Shown piece after piece: positions 52,799 through 60,777 of a stretch of DNA of 64,000 bases (the first letter of the stretch is position 1; every line of letters begins with the position of its first letter). The notes under the pieces were generated by a model that was given only the letters and a program-made list of their open reading frames with translations, searched no databases and had not been told where the DNA came from. The position numbers and the translations under genes are program-made. Origin of the DNA: Candidatus Limivivens intestinipullorum (lineage in GTDB: Bacteria; Bacillota; Clostridia; Lachnospirales; Lachnospiraceae); contig DVIQ01000024.1 in the NCBI GenBank assembly GCA_018711185.1, positions 33,049 through 97,048 of the forward strand. The letters are read 5' to 3'.

Positions 52799-53314
52799 TT
52801 ACATTTTTTTGATTTCCGTGAATCCAATCTCTACCGGGGTTTCACGCCCAAACAGCTCGACATTGATGATCGCGGTATTCTTGCTGCGGTTCATGGTCTG
52901 AATCACGCCCACGGTATCTTTCCAGACACCGCCGGTAACGGTTACCGTATCTCCCTCGTCAAAGTCTACTTCCATTTCCACGCGCTTTACGCCCAGAGCT
53001 TTCATTTCTTCTTCCGTAAGGGGTACGGGCTTCGATCCTGGTCCCACAAAACCGGTCACGCCGCGGGTATTTCGCACGACGTACCAGGTATCGTCGTTCA
53101 TGACCATGTTCAGAAGCACATAGCCCGGAAACATCTTTTTCTGCACCTGCTTTTTGACGCCGTTCTTTACCTCCACAACGTCCTGCATGGGAACCCAGAC
53201 CTCCAGAATCTGATCTTCCAGATGTCTGTTTTCAATCGTTTTCTCAATATTGGCCTTTACCTTATTCTCATAACCGGAATAGGTATGAACCGTGTACCAG
53301 CGTGCTTCTGCCAT
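52799..53314 (-). CDS. nusG: transcription termination/antitermination factor NusG
   Basis: 171 aa; an NGN domain (EARWYTVHTYSGYENKVKAN; FPGYVLLNMVMNDDTWYVVR) and a C-terminal KOW domain (FDEGDTVTVTGGVWKDTVGV). Binds RNA polymerase and couples it to Rho or ribosomes. It lies 19 nt after secE. Confidence 0.97.
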   Translation of the reverse strand: MAEARWYTVHTYSGYENKVKANIEKTIENRHLEDQILEVWVPMQDVVEVKNGVKKQVQKKMFPGYVLLNMVMNDDTWYVVRNTRGVTGFVGPGSKPVPLTEEEMKALGVKRVEMEVDFDEGDTVTVTGGVWKDTVGVIQTMNRSKNTAIINVELFGRETPVEIGFTEIKKM

Positions 53315-53333
53315 TCTATCCTCACCTTTGTCC

Positions 53334-53534
53334 TTACTTCACTAAGAAATCAACACCATACTGTACTGCAAAGTCGATCAGCGTAATGATCACGCCCAGT
53401 ATGACAGAAACTACAACTACAGCCACGGTCTGCTTGGCGATCTCTGTCCTGTCCGGCCATACAATCTTCCGGAACTCGGACTTCAAGCCATCAAACCAGC
53501 TCTTCTTCGGAGCCTTCTTTGCTTTTTCTTCCAT
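53334..53534 (-). CDS. secE: preprotein translocase subunit SecE
   Basis: 66 aa with a single membrane helix (TVAVVVVSVILGVIITLIDF) after the conserved amphipathic SWFDGLKSEFRKIVWPDRTE. Stabilises SecY in the translocon. It lies between rpmG and nusG in the usual order. Confidence 0.96.
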   Translation of the reverse strand: MEEKAKKAPKKSWFDGLKSEFRKIVWPDRTEIAKQTVAVVVVSVILGVIITLIDFAVQYGVDFLVK

Positions 53535-53562
53535 GCTGCACTCCTTTGTCTATTCCTGCCGA

Positions 53563-53712
53563 TTACTTCGTTTCCTTGTGTACCGTATGAGTCTTGCAGA
53601 ACTTACAATACTTCTTGGTTTCCATTCTCTCGGGATGGGTCTTCTTATCCTTCATCGTATTGTAGTTTCTCTGCTTGCATTCCGTACATGCTAATGTAAT
53701 TCTTACACGCAC
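53563..53712 (-). CDS. rpmG: 50S ribosomal protein L33
   Basis: 49 aa, too short for ordinary ORF cut-offs. It starts at a GTG (GAGG 8 nt upstream) and reads [20 protein letters not shown] and so on, ending HTVHKETK. The zinc-ribbon cysteines are kept (CTEC and CKFC), so this is the C+ form. It is the first gene of the secE cluster. Confidence 0.96.
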   Translation of the reverse strand: MRVRITLACTECKQRNYNTMKDKKTHPERMETKKYCKFCKTHTVHKETK

Positions 53713-53807
53713 AACTTCCACCTCGCCTTCCTGGTTGTTTGCTGACAGCTTGCGTAATACTGTCGTTTTTAGGCATAAAAAAAAGACCTGTTTCCATTCG
53801 CCTGTTT

Positions 53808-53837
53808 ACTATAGCACAGGTGGGGCGGGTCCGTCAA
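53808..53837 (-). promoter_or_regulatory. promoter of rpmG-secE-nusG-rplK-rplA
   Basis: On the minus strand TTGACG (53832-53837), an 18-nt spacer and TATAGT (53808-53813), about 95 nt before the rpmG start. Confidence 0.75.
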
Positions 53838-53868
53838 GTGTTTTTTCTTTTTTCATAGGCATCCCACA

Positions 53869-53987
53869 TAACAGTTCAGCCCTGCTGAACCGTTACATGC
53901 AAAATCCATTTAAAATCTCCTGCAACGGTGGGATTTTGCACTCTTGAATCACGTTCTTACGGTCTGCGCAGACCTGGGCTGAATGTT
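53869..53987 (+). repeat. family B composite repeat
   Basis: A left palindrome (TAACAGTTCAG, loop, CTGAACCGTTAC), a hairpin with arms TGCAAAATCC and GGATTTTGCA, the linker CTCTTGAATCACGTTCTTACGG, GGTCTGCGCAGACC, and a right end GGGCTGAATGTTG. The inner GCGCAGCATATGCGC of other copies is shortened here. Confidence 0.85.
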
Positions 53988-54077
53988 GCTTTCCCGCAAA
54001 CAAAAAAACCCGCGTCAGCGGGCAGAAAAGAACGTAGCGAAACAAAAAGCAGGCTGCCTTCGCAGCCCGCCGAAAAA

Positions 54078-54150
54078 TGGAGCATATGGGATTCGAACCC
54101 ACGGCCTATACGTTGCGAACGTATCGCGCTCCCAGCTGCGCCAATGCCCC
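54078..54150 (-). tRNA. tRNA-Ala (anticodon CGC)
   Basis: 73-nt cloverleaf on the minus strand. Acceptor GGGGCAT/ATGCTCC with one G-U pair, anticodon loop TTCGCAA on an ATACG/CGTAT stem, T-arm GGTTCGAATCC, discriminator A. No CCA is encoded. It decodes GCG. Confidence 0.97.
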
Positions 54151-54158
54151 ATGCGTCT

Positions 54159-54186
54159 ATTGTAACACTTTTTCGAAAAAAAGCAA
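54159..54186 (-). promoter_or_regulatory. promoter of tRNA-Ala
   Basis: On the minus strand TTGCTT (54181-54186), a 16-nt spacer and TACAAT (54159-54164), ending 9 nt before the tRNA. Confidence 0.7.
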
Positions 54187-54211
54187 CACTTTTTTTCGCG
54201 AATTCCGCATT

Positions 54212-54310
54212 TTTTTATTCCCGCGAGCAACGAGCCAAGCGGACATGGTCGCATGTCCATTTGGCAACTGCCGCGAGGGGCAAATGCCCTGCAGCTTGCT
54301 GCGAAGTTTT
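54212..54310 (-). repeat. family C repeat, copy 2
   Basis: TTTATTCCCGCGAGCAACG and a GCAGCTTGCTGCG hairpin match parts of 14750-14815. Apart from this and a fragment resembling the right end of family B (54339-54364), the 350 nt between tRNA-Ala and rlmB hold nothing I can identify. Confidence 0.5.
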
Positions 54311-54501
54311 TGACCACAGCTCCGCCTTGCTGAGCTCCTACAGGCAGACCTGGGCTGAAATGTTGTTTTTTTATCCGCCCTTCCGACCCGCTCACCGGAT
54401 TTCACAGAGACCGTAGCAGCTGCCGGCAAATTTCTGCTGCCCGCGCGGGCCCGGCATCTGCCTGTCGGGCTTATGCTTATGCCGGGCTTACCACGTGCGG
54501 C

Positions 54502-55245
54502 TCATCCCTGCATCCGCTGCCGCACAATTTCATACGCGAGAACCCCCGCCGCCACAGAGGCGTTCAGGGAATCAATATCGCCCTTCATGGGAATGGAGGC
54601 CACAAAGTCGCATTTTTCTTTTACCAGCCTTCCCACCCCGGAACCCTCGTTTCCGATCACCAGTCCGATGGGGCCTTTCAGGTTCAGATTATACATCAGC
54701 TCTCCGCCCATATCCGCGCATACGAACCAGATGCCCTCTTTTTTCAGCTCGTCGATCACCGTACCCAGGTTGTTCACCTTCGCCACCGGCGTGTAGTTCA
54801 GCGCGCCCGCTGAGGTGCGGGCCACTGTGGCGGTAAGCCCTACGGCTCTGCGCTTGGGGATAATGACCCCGTGGGCGCCGGCCTGGTTCGCCGTCCGGAT
54901 GATGGCTCCTAGATTGTGGGGATCCTCAATGCCGTCCAGGAGAATCAGGAAAGGCGGCTCCTGCTTCTTTCTGGCATTCGCAAGGATGTCCGCCACCGTG
55001 GCGTATTCATAGGCCGCCGCCACCGCAATGACCCCCTGGTGCTTTCCTGTTGGGGACATCCTGTCCAGGCTCTCCCGATCCGTAAATTTCAAAATCACAT
55101 CGTGCTTTCTGGACTCCCGGACAATCGTGCGGACCGGCCCGTCCTGGCAGCCGTCCAACACAAAAAGCCGGTCAATGGGCCTTCCGGCCCGGAACGCCTC
55201 AAGCACCGCGTTCCGTCCCTCTATGATCTGTTCTTCGTATTTCAT
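54502..55245 (-). CDS. rlmB: 23S rRNA 2'-O-methyltransferase, RlmB type (SPOUT)
   Basis: 247 aa SpoU/TrmH-family methyltransferase. An N-terminal L30-like substrate domain (IIEGRNAVLEAFRAGRPIDR) is followed by the SPOUT fold with motif 1 LLDGIEDPHNLGAIIRTANQ, motif 2 GLVIGNEGSGVGRLVKEKCD and motif 3 IPMKGDIDSLNASVAAGVLA, which forms the knot and binds SAM. It lies 4 nt after mrnC. The target G2251 is inferred from family. Confidence 0.95.
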   Translation of the reverse strand: MKYEEQIIEGRNAVLEAFRAGRPIDRLFVLDGCQDGPVRTIVRESRKHDVILKFTDRESLDRMSPTGKHQGVIAVAAAYEYATVADILANARKKQEPPFLILLDGIEDPHNLGAIIRTANQAGAHGVIIPKRRAVGLTATVARTSAGALNYTPVAKVNNLGTVIDELKKEGIWFVCADMGGELMYNLNLKGPIGLVIGNEGSGVGRLVKEKCDFVASIPMKGDIDSLNASVAAGVLAYEIVRQRMQG

Positions 55246-55249
55246 CTTC

Positions 55250-55729
55250 TCACCTCACGGTTTGCTGCGCCTTGTCGGCGGGGTTATCCGCTATCCGATA
55301 CGCGGCGGGAAATCCGAGCTTTACCAGCTCCAAGATCCTTTCTGTCCGTCCGGACAGATAAAGATAGCCCATCAGCGCCTCAAAGCCGGTGGCCATGCGA
55401 TAATCATGCACTGTGGCGTTCTTTGCCATGGTATAGGATTTCGCGTTGCGTCCTCTCTTGTAAATCTGAAGTTCTTCCTCCGTCAGAACCGGCAGCAGCG
55501 TCTGGATCGCCTGGGCCTGAGCCTGGGCTTTCACCACAGCGCTGACCTGCTTATGCAGTCTGGCCGGCGGGCAGTTTCCCTTCTCCACCACGATTGTCCG
55601 GATAATCAGATCGTACACCCCATCCCCGATGTAGGCGAGGGTCAGGGGCGAATAGATTTTCAGATCCTTTTCCTCAAGGCCAAAGGCCTCCTTGATCTCT
55701 TCCAGCATACTGGTTACGCCTTTTTCCAT
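55250..55729 (-). CDS. mrnC: Mini-ribonuclease III
   Basis: RNase III-like nuclease without a dsRNA-binding domain, which matures 23S rRNA ends in Firmicutes. 159 aa. The catalytic signature is LAYIGDGVYDLIIRTIVVEK, and the second acidic site is FEALMGYLYLSGRTERILEL. The start overlaps cysS by 16 nt; an internal ATG seven codons later (MLEEIKEAFG) is also possible. cysS-mrnC-rlmB is a conserved order. Confidence 0.95.
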   Translation of the reverse strand: MEKGVTSMLEEIKEAFGLEEKDLKIYSPLTLAYIGDGVYDLIIRTIVVEKGNCPPARLHKQVSAVVKAQAQAQAIQTLLPVLTEEELQIYKRGRNAKSYTMAKNATVHDYRMATGFEALMGYLYLSGRTERILELVKLGFPAAYRIADNPADKAQQTVR

Positions 55730-57120
55730 TTTACGCCTTCTCTGGTGTCTTCCAGGATGATCCCTCTGCGAAGCAGCTCGTCCCGGATCGCGTCCGCTTT
55801 TTTAAAGTCTCTGGCCTTCCTGGCCGCCTGGCGCTCCTGGATCATCTTTTCAATATCCTCCGCCAGCATCTCCTCTTCCTTTTCCACAATCAAGCCAAGA
55901 ACACCGGACAGCTCCGCAATCTTTTCCCGCACCGCCTGGGCAAAAGCCTTCGTGCATCCCTCGCCCGCATGGGTGTTTGCAAAACGCACCATCTCAAAAA
56001 TCGCCGCCAGGGCGTCTGCCGTGTTGAAATCGTCGTCCATGGCCTCGTCAAACTTCGTCTCATAAGAGGCAAGCTCCTCCAGAAGCTTCTGCTCTTCCGG
56101 CGTCATTTCCCCCTCTGCGCCTGCCTCCGCCAGATGCTTCAGATTCGAAACCGCGTTGACAATCCGTTCCAGGGAGTTTTTAGAGGCTTCCATGAGCTCC
56201 GCGCTGAAGTTTAAGGGGCTGCGGTAATGGGCGCTGAGCATAAACATCCGCAGAACCTGCAGATCGTATTTCTCGCTGATTTCCCGTACCGTAAAGAAGT
56301 TTCCCAGGGATTTTGACATCTTGCGGTTGTCAATATTTAAAAACGCGTTGTGCATCCAGTATCTGGAAAAAGGCTTTCCATTGCAGCACTCGCTCTGGGC
56401 AATCTCATTTTCATGATGAGGGAACACCAGATCCTCCCCGCCCGCGTGAATGTCAATTTCCTCTCCCAGATAATGTTTTGCCATTACTGAACACTCGATA
56501 TGCCATCCGGGACGCCCATCGCCCCAGGGAGACGGCCAGGAGGGCTCTCCTTCCTTCTTCGGCTTCCAGAGCACGAAATCCAGCGGATCTTCCTTCTGAT
56601 CCTCCCCGGTCACCAGCAGCGAGCGGTTTCCGGAACGCAGATCGTCCAGGTTCTTGTGGGAAAGCTTTCCGTACTCTTTAAACTTTCTCGTGCGGAAATA
56701 CACCGTGCCATTTACATCATAGGCGAATCCCTTTTCAATCAGATCTCCGATCATCCGGATCATCCCCGGAATTTCTTCCGTGGCTTTGGGATGCACCGTG
56801 GCGGGCTTGACATTCATGCCCTCCATGTCCTTTTTGCACTCGGCAATATACCGCTCCGAAATCTCCTGGGCGCTGACGCCCTCCTCAATGGCTTTGGCAA
56901 TGATTTTGTCGTCTACATCCGTGAAATTCGAAACATAATTCACCTCATACCCCTTATGCTCCATATATCTGCGGACCGTGTCAAACACAATCATCGGTCT
57001 TGCGTTTCCGATATGAATAAAATTGTAGACCGTGGGACCGCACACGTACATGCTGACCTTCCCCGGTACCAGAGGCACAAACTCGTCTTTCTGTTTTGTC
57101 AGTGTATTATAAATTTTCAT
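55714..57120 (-). CDS. cysS: cysteinyl-tRNA synthetase
   Basis: Charges tRNA-Cys; class I, cytosolic. 468 aa from the ATG at 57120 (AAAGGA about 9 nt upstream), giving the family start MKIYNTLTKQKDEFVPL. HIGH-type motif HIGNARPM (about residues 33-40); KMSKS is exact (NRKMSKSLGNF, about 264); zinc ligands lie in the MYVCGPTVYN cysteine and the GWHIECSVM and EIDIHAGGEDLVFPHHENE segments. There is no T-box leader upstream; repeats fill that region. Confidence 0.97.
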   Translation of the reverse strand: MKIYNTLTKQKDEFVPLVPGKVSMYVCGPTVYNFIHIGNARPMIVFDTVRRYMEHKGYEVNYVSNFTDVDDKIIAKAIEEGVSAQEISERYIAECKKDMEGMNVKPATVHPKATEEIPGMIRMIGDLIEKGFAYDVNGTVYFRTRKFKEYGKLSHKNLDDLRSGNRSLLVTGEDQKEDPLDFVLWKPKKEGEPSWPSPWGDGRPGWHIECSVMAKHYLGEEIDIHAGGEDLVFPHHENEIAQSECCNGKPFSRYWMHNAFLNIDNRKMSKSLGNFFTVREISEKYDLQVLRMFMLSAHYRSPLNFSAELMEASKNSLERIVNAVSNLKHLAEAGAEGEMTPEEQKLLEELASYETKFDEAMDDDFNTADALAAIFEMVRFANTHAGEGCTKAFAQAVREKIAELSGVLGLIVEKEEEMLAEDIEKMIQERQAARKARDFKKADAIRDELLRRGIILEDTREGVKWKKA

Positions 57121-57170
57121 GGCTGAAATCCTTTCTGTCCGGCGGGCATCCCCCGCCCGTTTCAATATTG

Positions 57171-57221
57171 GTTATCGTTCGGTCTGCGCAGCATATGCGC
57201 AGACCTGGGCTTAACGGTAAC
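57171..57221 (+). repeat. family B fragment
   Basis: GTTATCGTTC then GGTCTGCGCAGCATATGCGC, AGACC and TTAACGGTAAC: the right half of the composite joined to a trace of the left end. It stands just before the full copy at 57230. Confidence 0.8.
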
Positions 57222-57229
57222 GTGTTTCC

Positions 57230-57363
57230 TTATCGTTCAGCCTTGCTGAACGGTAATTGCAAAAATCCATCTGAAATCGCCTTCGGCGATGGGATTTTTG
57301 CACTCTTGCATCACATTCTTACGGTCTGCGCAGCATATGCGCAGACCTGGGTTTAACGGTAAC
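57230..57363 (+). repeat. family B composite repeat, full copy
   Basis: TTATCGTTCAG-CCTTG-CTGAACGGTAA, then arms GCAAAAATCC/GGATTTTTGC enclosing ATCGCCTTCGGCGAT, a linker, GGTCTGCGCA-GCATA-TGCGCAGACC, and TTAACGGTAAC. The layout is nearly identical to 6260-6394. It ends 10 nt beyond the GNAT gene stop codon. Confidence 0.9.
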
Positions 57364-57373
57364 GTGTTTCCTC

Positions 57374-58426
57374 TCATACGGTTTCGTGGAAGAAAACCGT
57401 TTCTTCTTCCAGCAGTCTGTTAAGAAGCTCAGACGGCGTCAGCCTGGGGAGCCCCTCCCTTTCCGCAATCCGCTCCGCCGCGCTTCCATCCGGGGAAAGT
57501 CTGCACCGGAAGCTGCCGCTGTTTTTCGGAAGAAGCTTATCCTCAAGGGAAAATTCCAGAAACTGCTCTTCTTTCGCGCGCACGCTCTCCACAAACCGTT
57601 CCAAATGCACAATCCGTCCCATCATAAAGGGCCTTTGCGAAGCCCCGGAAAGCTCCAGCTCTTCCGGAAATCCGTACATTTTTACTTTTTCGTCATAATA
57701 GAACCAGTCCGCCAGCGCCGCAAAGGCCTGGCTTGCGTATCCCCGCTCCACAGCCAGTTCCCTAATCTCCGGAACGCCGTCTTCCGCGCTGTATGCCAGA
57801 TACCCTCTCGGAATGCGGTTTTCTCCCAAAAGAACCACTTCACCCTTCATGGCCTCCTGCTCCTCAAGAAGCCGCTCAAAATACGCCTGGGTTCTCTTTG
57901 CGAATACACAGTACCTTTCCTTCAGAATCCTCTGTCCAATCCATGCCAGATCCGGTATGTCCGCCCTCTCCGCCCGGTAAGCGGTCAGTCCCGCGTCTTT
58001 CCGAAAATCCTTTGGCGCGATCTCCTGATAATTCGTCCGGGAAATCCAGGTAAAATCAAAGGGGCGGTAAATCTGCTCATCCGCAGGCATCAGAAAGGTA
58101 AAGGGCTCGCCCCGGTCATACATCGTCTCCAGGGCCTGGCCAAGGAGGCGCCGCATCATTCCCCTGTGCCGGTACGCGGGATGCGTCCCCACCGCCACAA
58201 TATAATGCAGCAGATACTCGGAATCGTACAGACAAACCGGATACGGATTCAAGTGCAGCATCGCTCGGATCTCTTCCCCATCCTCCACAACGTAAATCTC
58301 ATTCTCCTTCGCGACGCGTTCGTAATAATAATCCACAAACCTCTGGCTGTCCTCAGAAAATACCGTCTCGTACAGCCCGCGTGTCCTGGAATGCTCCTGC
58401 CGCCGGAGCCGTCTAACAATTTCCAC
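57374..58426 (-). CDS. GNAT acetyltransferase, Eis-like
   Basis: About 350 aa. Three parts as in Eis/GNAT_acetyltran_4 proteins: a GNAT domain with acetyl-CoA loop [20 protein letters not shown], a second GNAT-like domain, and a C-terminal SCP2-like domain ([20 protein letters not shown]). The start is uncertain. The GTG at 58426 has GGAGG 11 nt upstream and overlaps ispF by only 14 nt; the in-frame ATG at 58462 would extend further into ispF without a good site. Substrates of relatives are amines such as aminoglycosides or peptides; unknown here. Confidence 0.82.
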   Translation of the reverse strand: MEIVRRLRRQEHSRTRGLYETVFSEDSQRFVDYYYERVAKENEIYVVEDGEEIRAMLHLNPYPVCLYDSEYLLHYIVAVGTHPAYRHRGMMRRLLGQALETMYDRGEPFTFLMPADEQIYRPFDFTWISRTNYQEIAPKDFRKDAGLTAYRAERADIPDLAWIGQRILKERYCVFAKRTQAYFERLLEEQEAMKGEVVLLGENRIPRGYLAYSAEDGVPEIRELAVERGYASQAFAALADWFYYDEKVKMYGFPEELELSGASQRPFMMGRIVHLERFVESVRAKEEQFLEFSLEDKLLPKNSGSFRCRLSPDGSAAERIAEREGLPRLTPSELLNRLLEEETVFFHETV

Positions 58427-58949
58427 AGCCGCCGCACCCTCCGCATCCGAAATTCCGGTCATCTCCCGCAAGATCCAAAAGCGGGATGAGCATACAGATA
58501 GCCTGGGCAGCCATCCCTTCCTCTCTTCCCGTAAAGCCAAGTCCTTCCTCGGTGGTGGCCTTCAGGTTTAACTGGTTCCGCTCGATTCCAAGCGCTTCGC
58601 AGATATTTGCCTCCATCTGAGGCATAAAAGGCCGCAGCTTCGGCCTCTGGGCGATCACCGTGGCGTCGATGTTCTCCACCACATAGTGATGCTCCTCCAA
58701 AAGCACGCCCACTCTCCTGAGCAGCTCGATGCTTGAAATCCCCTCAAACTCCGGATCCGTGTCCGGGAAATGCTTGCCGATATCCCCCAGGGCAGCCGCC
58801 CCCAGAAGCGCGTCCATAATGGCATGCACCAGCACGTCCGCGTCGGAATGACCGAGAAGCCCTTTTTCGAAAGGAATTTCCACGCCTCCCAGGATCAGCC
58901 TTCTCCCCTCCGTAAGCCGGTGTACGTCGTAACCAAGTCCTGCCCGCAT
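58413..58949 (-). CDS. ispF: 2-C-methyl-D-erythritol 2,4-cyclodiphosphate synthase
   Basis: Fifth step of the MEP pathway. 178 aa from the ATG at 58949 (GGAGGAC upstream). The zinc site is GYDVHRL (D8, H10) with H42 in [20 protein letters not shown]. The substrate loop is [18 protein letters not shown], and the C-terminal core ends [20 protein letters not shown]. About 20 extra residues follow, [22 protein letters not shown]; a Gly/Cys-rich tail like this is not part of usual IspF. The gene overlaps the GNAT gene. Confidence 0.95.
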   Translation of the reverse strand: MRAGLGYDVHRLTEGRRLILGGVEIPFEKGLLGHSDADVLVHAIMDALLGAAALGDIGKHFPDTDPEFEGISSIELLRRVGVLLEEHHYVVENIDATVIAQRPKLRPFMPQMEANICEALGIERNQLNLKATTEEGLGFTGREEGMAAQAICMLIPLLDLAGDDRNFGCGGCGGCGNC

Positions 58950-59004
58950 TCTGTCCTCCTTATCTGCGCCTTCACGCGCGCGCAAAGCCGTTTTCGCCAT
59001 TTCG

Positions 59005-59045
59005 AAAATCCGGCGCGCGTATGGCGTCCCTGAATCGATGCCGCC
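59005..59045 (-). repeat. family A repeat fragment, inverted
   Basis: AAAATCCGGCG-CGCGTATGG then CGTCCCTGAATCGATGCCGCC matches the reverse complement of the family A core with a 2-nt gap and three mismatches. It lies upstream of ispF. The rest of the 333-nt gap up to 59282 shows only a terminator. Confidence 0.7.
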
Positions 59046-59230
59046 AGTCTGCGTTTTACACGGCATCTGTCTACTTTCTTTCGAAAAACCGGCCAGTCAG
59101 CTGAACCGGCCCCATTCCGGGCCATTATATCATACTTTATTTCTCCGGGCAACGAGGGAGACGGAAACTTTTCCAGTGGGATAAGGGAAAGTAATGCGAA
59201 ATCTCCTTCTTTTTCTGCGCAAAAGAAAAA

Positions 59231-59251
59231 GTTCCCCAAGTTATGGGGAAC
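59231..59251 (-). terminator. terminator of lipoprotein gene 1
   Basis: GTTCCCC-AAGTTAT-GGGGAAC followed on the minus strand by TTTTTCTTTT; 31 nt after the stop codon. Confidence 0.9.
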
Positions 59252-59282
59252 CTCTTTTCTTTCTTATGTTTTATTTAAGTTT

Positions 59283-59582
59283 TTACGCCTCGGTCTCAGA
59301 CTCAGCAGTGGTCTCAGCTTCGGTAGCCGCTGCCTCAGTGGTCTCTGCCTCGGTAGCTGCTGCCTCAGTGGTCTCAGCTTCCGTAGCTGCCTCGGTGGTC
59401 TCTGCCTCGGTAGCTGCTTCTGTGGTCTCAGCTTCCGTAGCTGCCTCAGTGGTCTCTGCCTCGGTAGCTGCCTCAGTAGTAGTTGCTTCTGTCTCTGTTT
59501 CGTTGTTGCCTGATGAACAGCCAGTTGCCATAACAGCAGCCATAGCTGCTACCATAACGAGCGCTAAAACTTTTTTCTTCAT
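59283..59582 (-). CDS. small lipoprotein with T/E/A repeat tail (1)
   Basis: 99 aa from the ATG at 59582 (GGAGG 8 nt upstream; another ATG lies too close). Signal MKKKVLALVMVAAMAAVMAT followed by the lipobox ATGC, cysteine 22, then SSGNN. The rest is a low-complexity acidic tail built of about six imperfect TEAATEAET units with no aromatic residue. It is anchored to the outer face of the membrane by the lipid. It is a sibling of the next gene. Function unknown; the tail may act as a spacer or be what remains after loss of a folded domain. Confidence 0.85.
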   Translation of the reverse strand: MKKKVLALVMVAAMAAVMATGCSSGNNETETEATTTEAATEAETTEAATEAETTEAATEAETTEAATEAETTEAAATEAETTEAAATEAETTAESETEA

Positions 59583-59775
59583 ATTCATATCCTCCTCAAA
59601 TTCAGGTCCGCGATTGCAAATCCTGATTTCAAATTACGGTGCTTATCTTATCACTTTTCTTCCCGCAAGTCTTACCATTTCTATTAAATATTATTAATTT
59701 TAACCCTCTATTTCTTAATTTATCTTAATATAAAATTAATATTTACAGGATTCGTCAATTTTTCCCAAAAAAATA

Positions 59776-59806
59776 ATGCCGAACCGGCTTTGCAAATGGT
59801 TCAGCA
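59776..59806 (-). terminator. terminator of lipoprotein gene 2
   Basis: TGCCGAACC and GGTTCAGCA arms (one G-U pair) with TTATTTTTTT following on the minus strand, so the two lipoprotein genes are separately terminated. Confidence 0.85.
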
Positions 59807-59826
59807 CTATCTTTTTATCACGGGAT

Positions 59827-59970
59827 TCAGCTCTCAGCCTCCGTGTCAGCGGTGGTCTCAGCTGCCTCAGTCGTTGTTCCTTCTGTTTCACTGCTGCCTG
59901 ATGAACAGCCGGTTGCCATAACTGCGGCCATAGCCGCTACCATAACGAGCGCTAAAACTTTTTTCTTCAT
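59827..59970 (-). CDS. small lipoprotein with T/E/A tail (2)
   Basis: 47 aa, below usual cut-offs. The ATG at 59970 follows GGAGGATCATC. It has the same signal and lipobox as gene 1 (MKKKVLALVMVAAMAAVMAT, GCSSG), identical at every residue through GCSSG, but a tail of only about 25 residues with two or three T/E/A units (SSETEGTTTEAAETTADTEA). A recent duplication followed by contraction or expansion of the repeat tail is the simplest reading. Confidence 0.85.
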   Translation of the reverse strand: MKKKVLALVMVAAMAAVMATGCSSGSSETEGTTTEAAETTADTEAES

Positions 59971-60216
59971 AATGATGATCCTCCTTATTTTGAGTCAGGC
60001 CGCCAGCCTGCTCTTGTTTCTTTACCACTCGGATTCAGAATAAAAGTCTCCATTTAAAAGTGCCGGGCTCGGCTCCGGCAGCAGATGTCTTCCTCTCTCC
60101 GATAAGCACATACTATCATCTTCTTTTGTCTAAATCTTGTCTTTTTTCTTAAAGAAGATTAAGTTTTATGAAATAATCTTAATTTTGAACGTGTATTATA
60201 CAAATATTTATAACCG

Positions 60217-60245
60217 GCCTGCTGAACCGTTACATGCAAAATCCC
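60217..60245 (+). repeat. family B fragment
   Basis: GCCTGCTGAACCGTTAC then ATGCAAAATCC: the right arm of the opening palindrome joined to the start of the inner hairpin, then truncated into family C sequence. Confidence 0.7.
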
Positions 60246-60261
60246 CGCAGCCAGTTACGTG

Positions 60262-60292
60262 GCATCAAATTTGCAACGCAGCAGAGCTGCGG
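60262..60292 (+). repeat. family C repeat, copy 3 (inverted)
   Basis: 31 nt from GCATCAAATTTGCAACGCAG to AGAGCTGCGG match the reverse complement of 14783-14813 with two differences. It is also self-complementary around GCAGCAGAGCTGCGG. Confidence 0.75.
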
Positions 60293-60366
60293 CATATCGT
60301 TCCTCCGCATACTGGAGTAAAAAAATCCCGAAAGTTCCTATCACTGAACTTTCAGGATTCTATCAA

Positions 60367-60440
60367 TAGCGGAAGGGAGATTCGAACTCTCGACACTACG
60401 GGTATGAACCGTATGCTCTAGCCAACTGAGCTATTCCGCC
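60367..60440 (-). tRNA. tRNA-Met, elongator (anticodon CAT)
   Basis: 74-nt cloverleaf on the minus strand. 5' GGCGGAA pairs with TTCCGCT (first pair G-U); anticodon loop TTCATAC on a TACGG/CCGTA stem; T-arm AGTTCGAATCT. The body closely resembles the Bacillus subtilis elongator tRNA-Met and lacks initiator features such as an unpaired first base with GGG/CCC anticodon pairs. Confidence 0.92.
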
Positions 60441-60455
60441 ATATTCGGTTTTCTA

Positions 60456-60528
60456 TGGGGCCTATAGGGCTCGAACCTATGACCCTCTGCTTGTAAGGCA
60501 GATGCTCTCCCAGCTGAGCTAAGACCCC
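60456..60528 (-). tRNA. tRNA-Val (anticodon TAC)
   Basis: 73-nt cloverleaf on the minus strand. Acceptor GGGGTCT/AGGCCCC, anticodon loop CTTACAA on a CTGC/GCAG-type stem, T-arm GGTTCGAGCCC, discriminator A. It lies 15 nt upstream of tRNA-Met; the two are co-transcribed. Confidence 0.96.
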
Positions 60529-60572
60529 ATATTCACAGCCTTTCGTTTCTGCTGTTCCCTGACTGCTATGTT

Positions 60573-60601
60573 ATTATATAATTGATTTCCGGAAATGTCA
60601 A
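60573..60601 (-). promoter_or_regulatory. promoter of tRNA-Val/tRNA-Met
   Basis: On the minus strand TTGACA (60596-60601), a 17-nt spacer and TATAAT (60573-60578): full SigmaA consensus, 45 nt before tRNA-Val. Confidence 0.88.
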
Positions 60602-60777
60602 TACCTTTTTTATTTTTTCTTTTATTTATTTTTTTTGTTTTATTTCGACTTCTTTTCCCGTGATTTCCAGCGGTCCCTTTCTCATCCGCTTCCGGTTTTG
60701 ATATAGTATGACATGCAAAAGCCATATAAATCTCTGCGGCCAGTACGTTGGCCGCAGAGACCGGACATCATATTTTG

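Noticed and set aside
57121..57373. T-box leader upstream of cysS
   Set aside because: The sequence just upstream is composed of family B repeats; no T-box sequence or specifier hairpin is visible.
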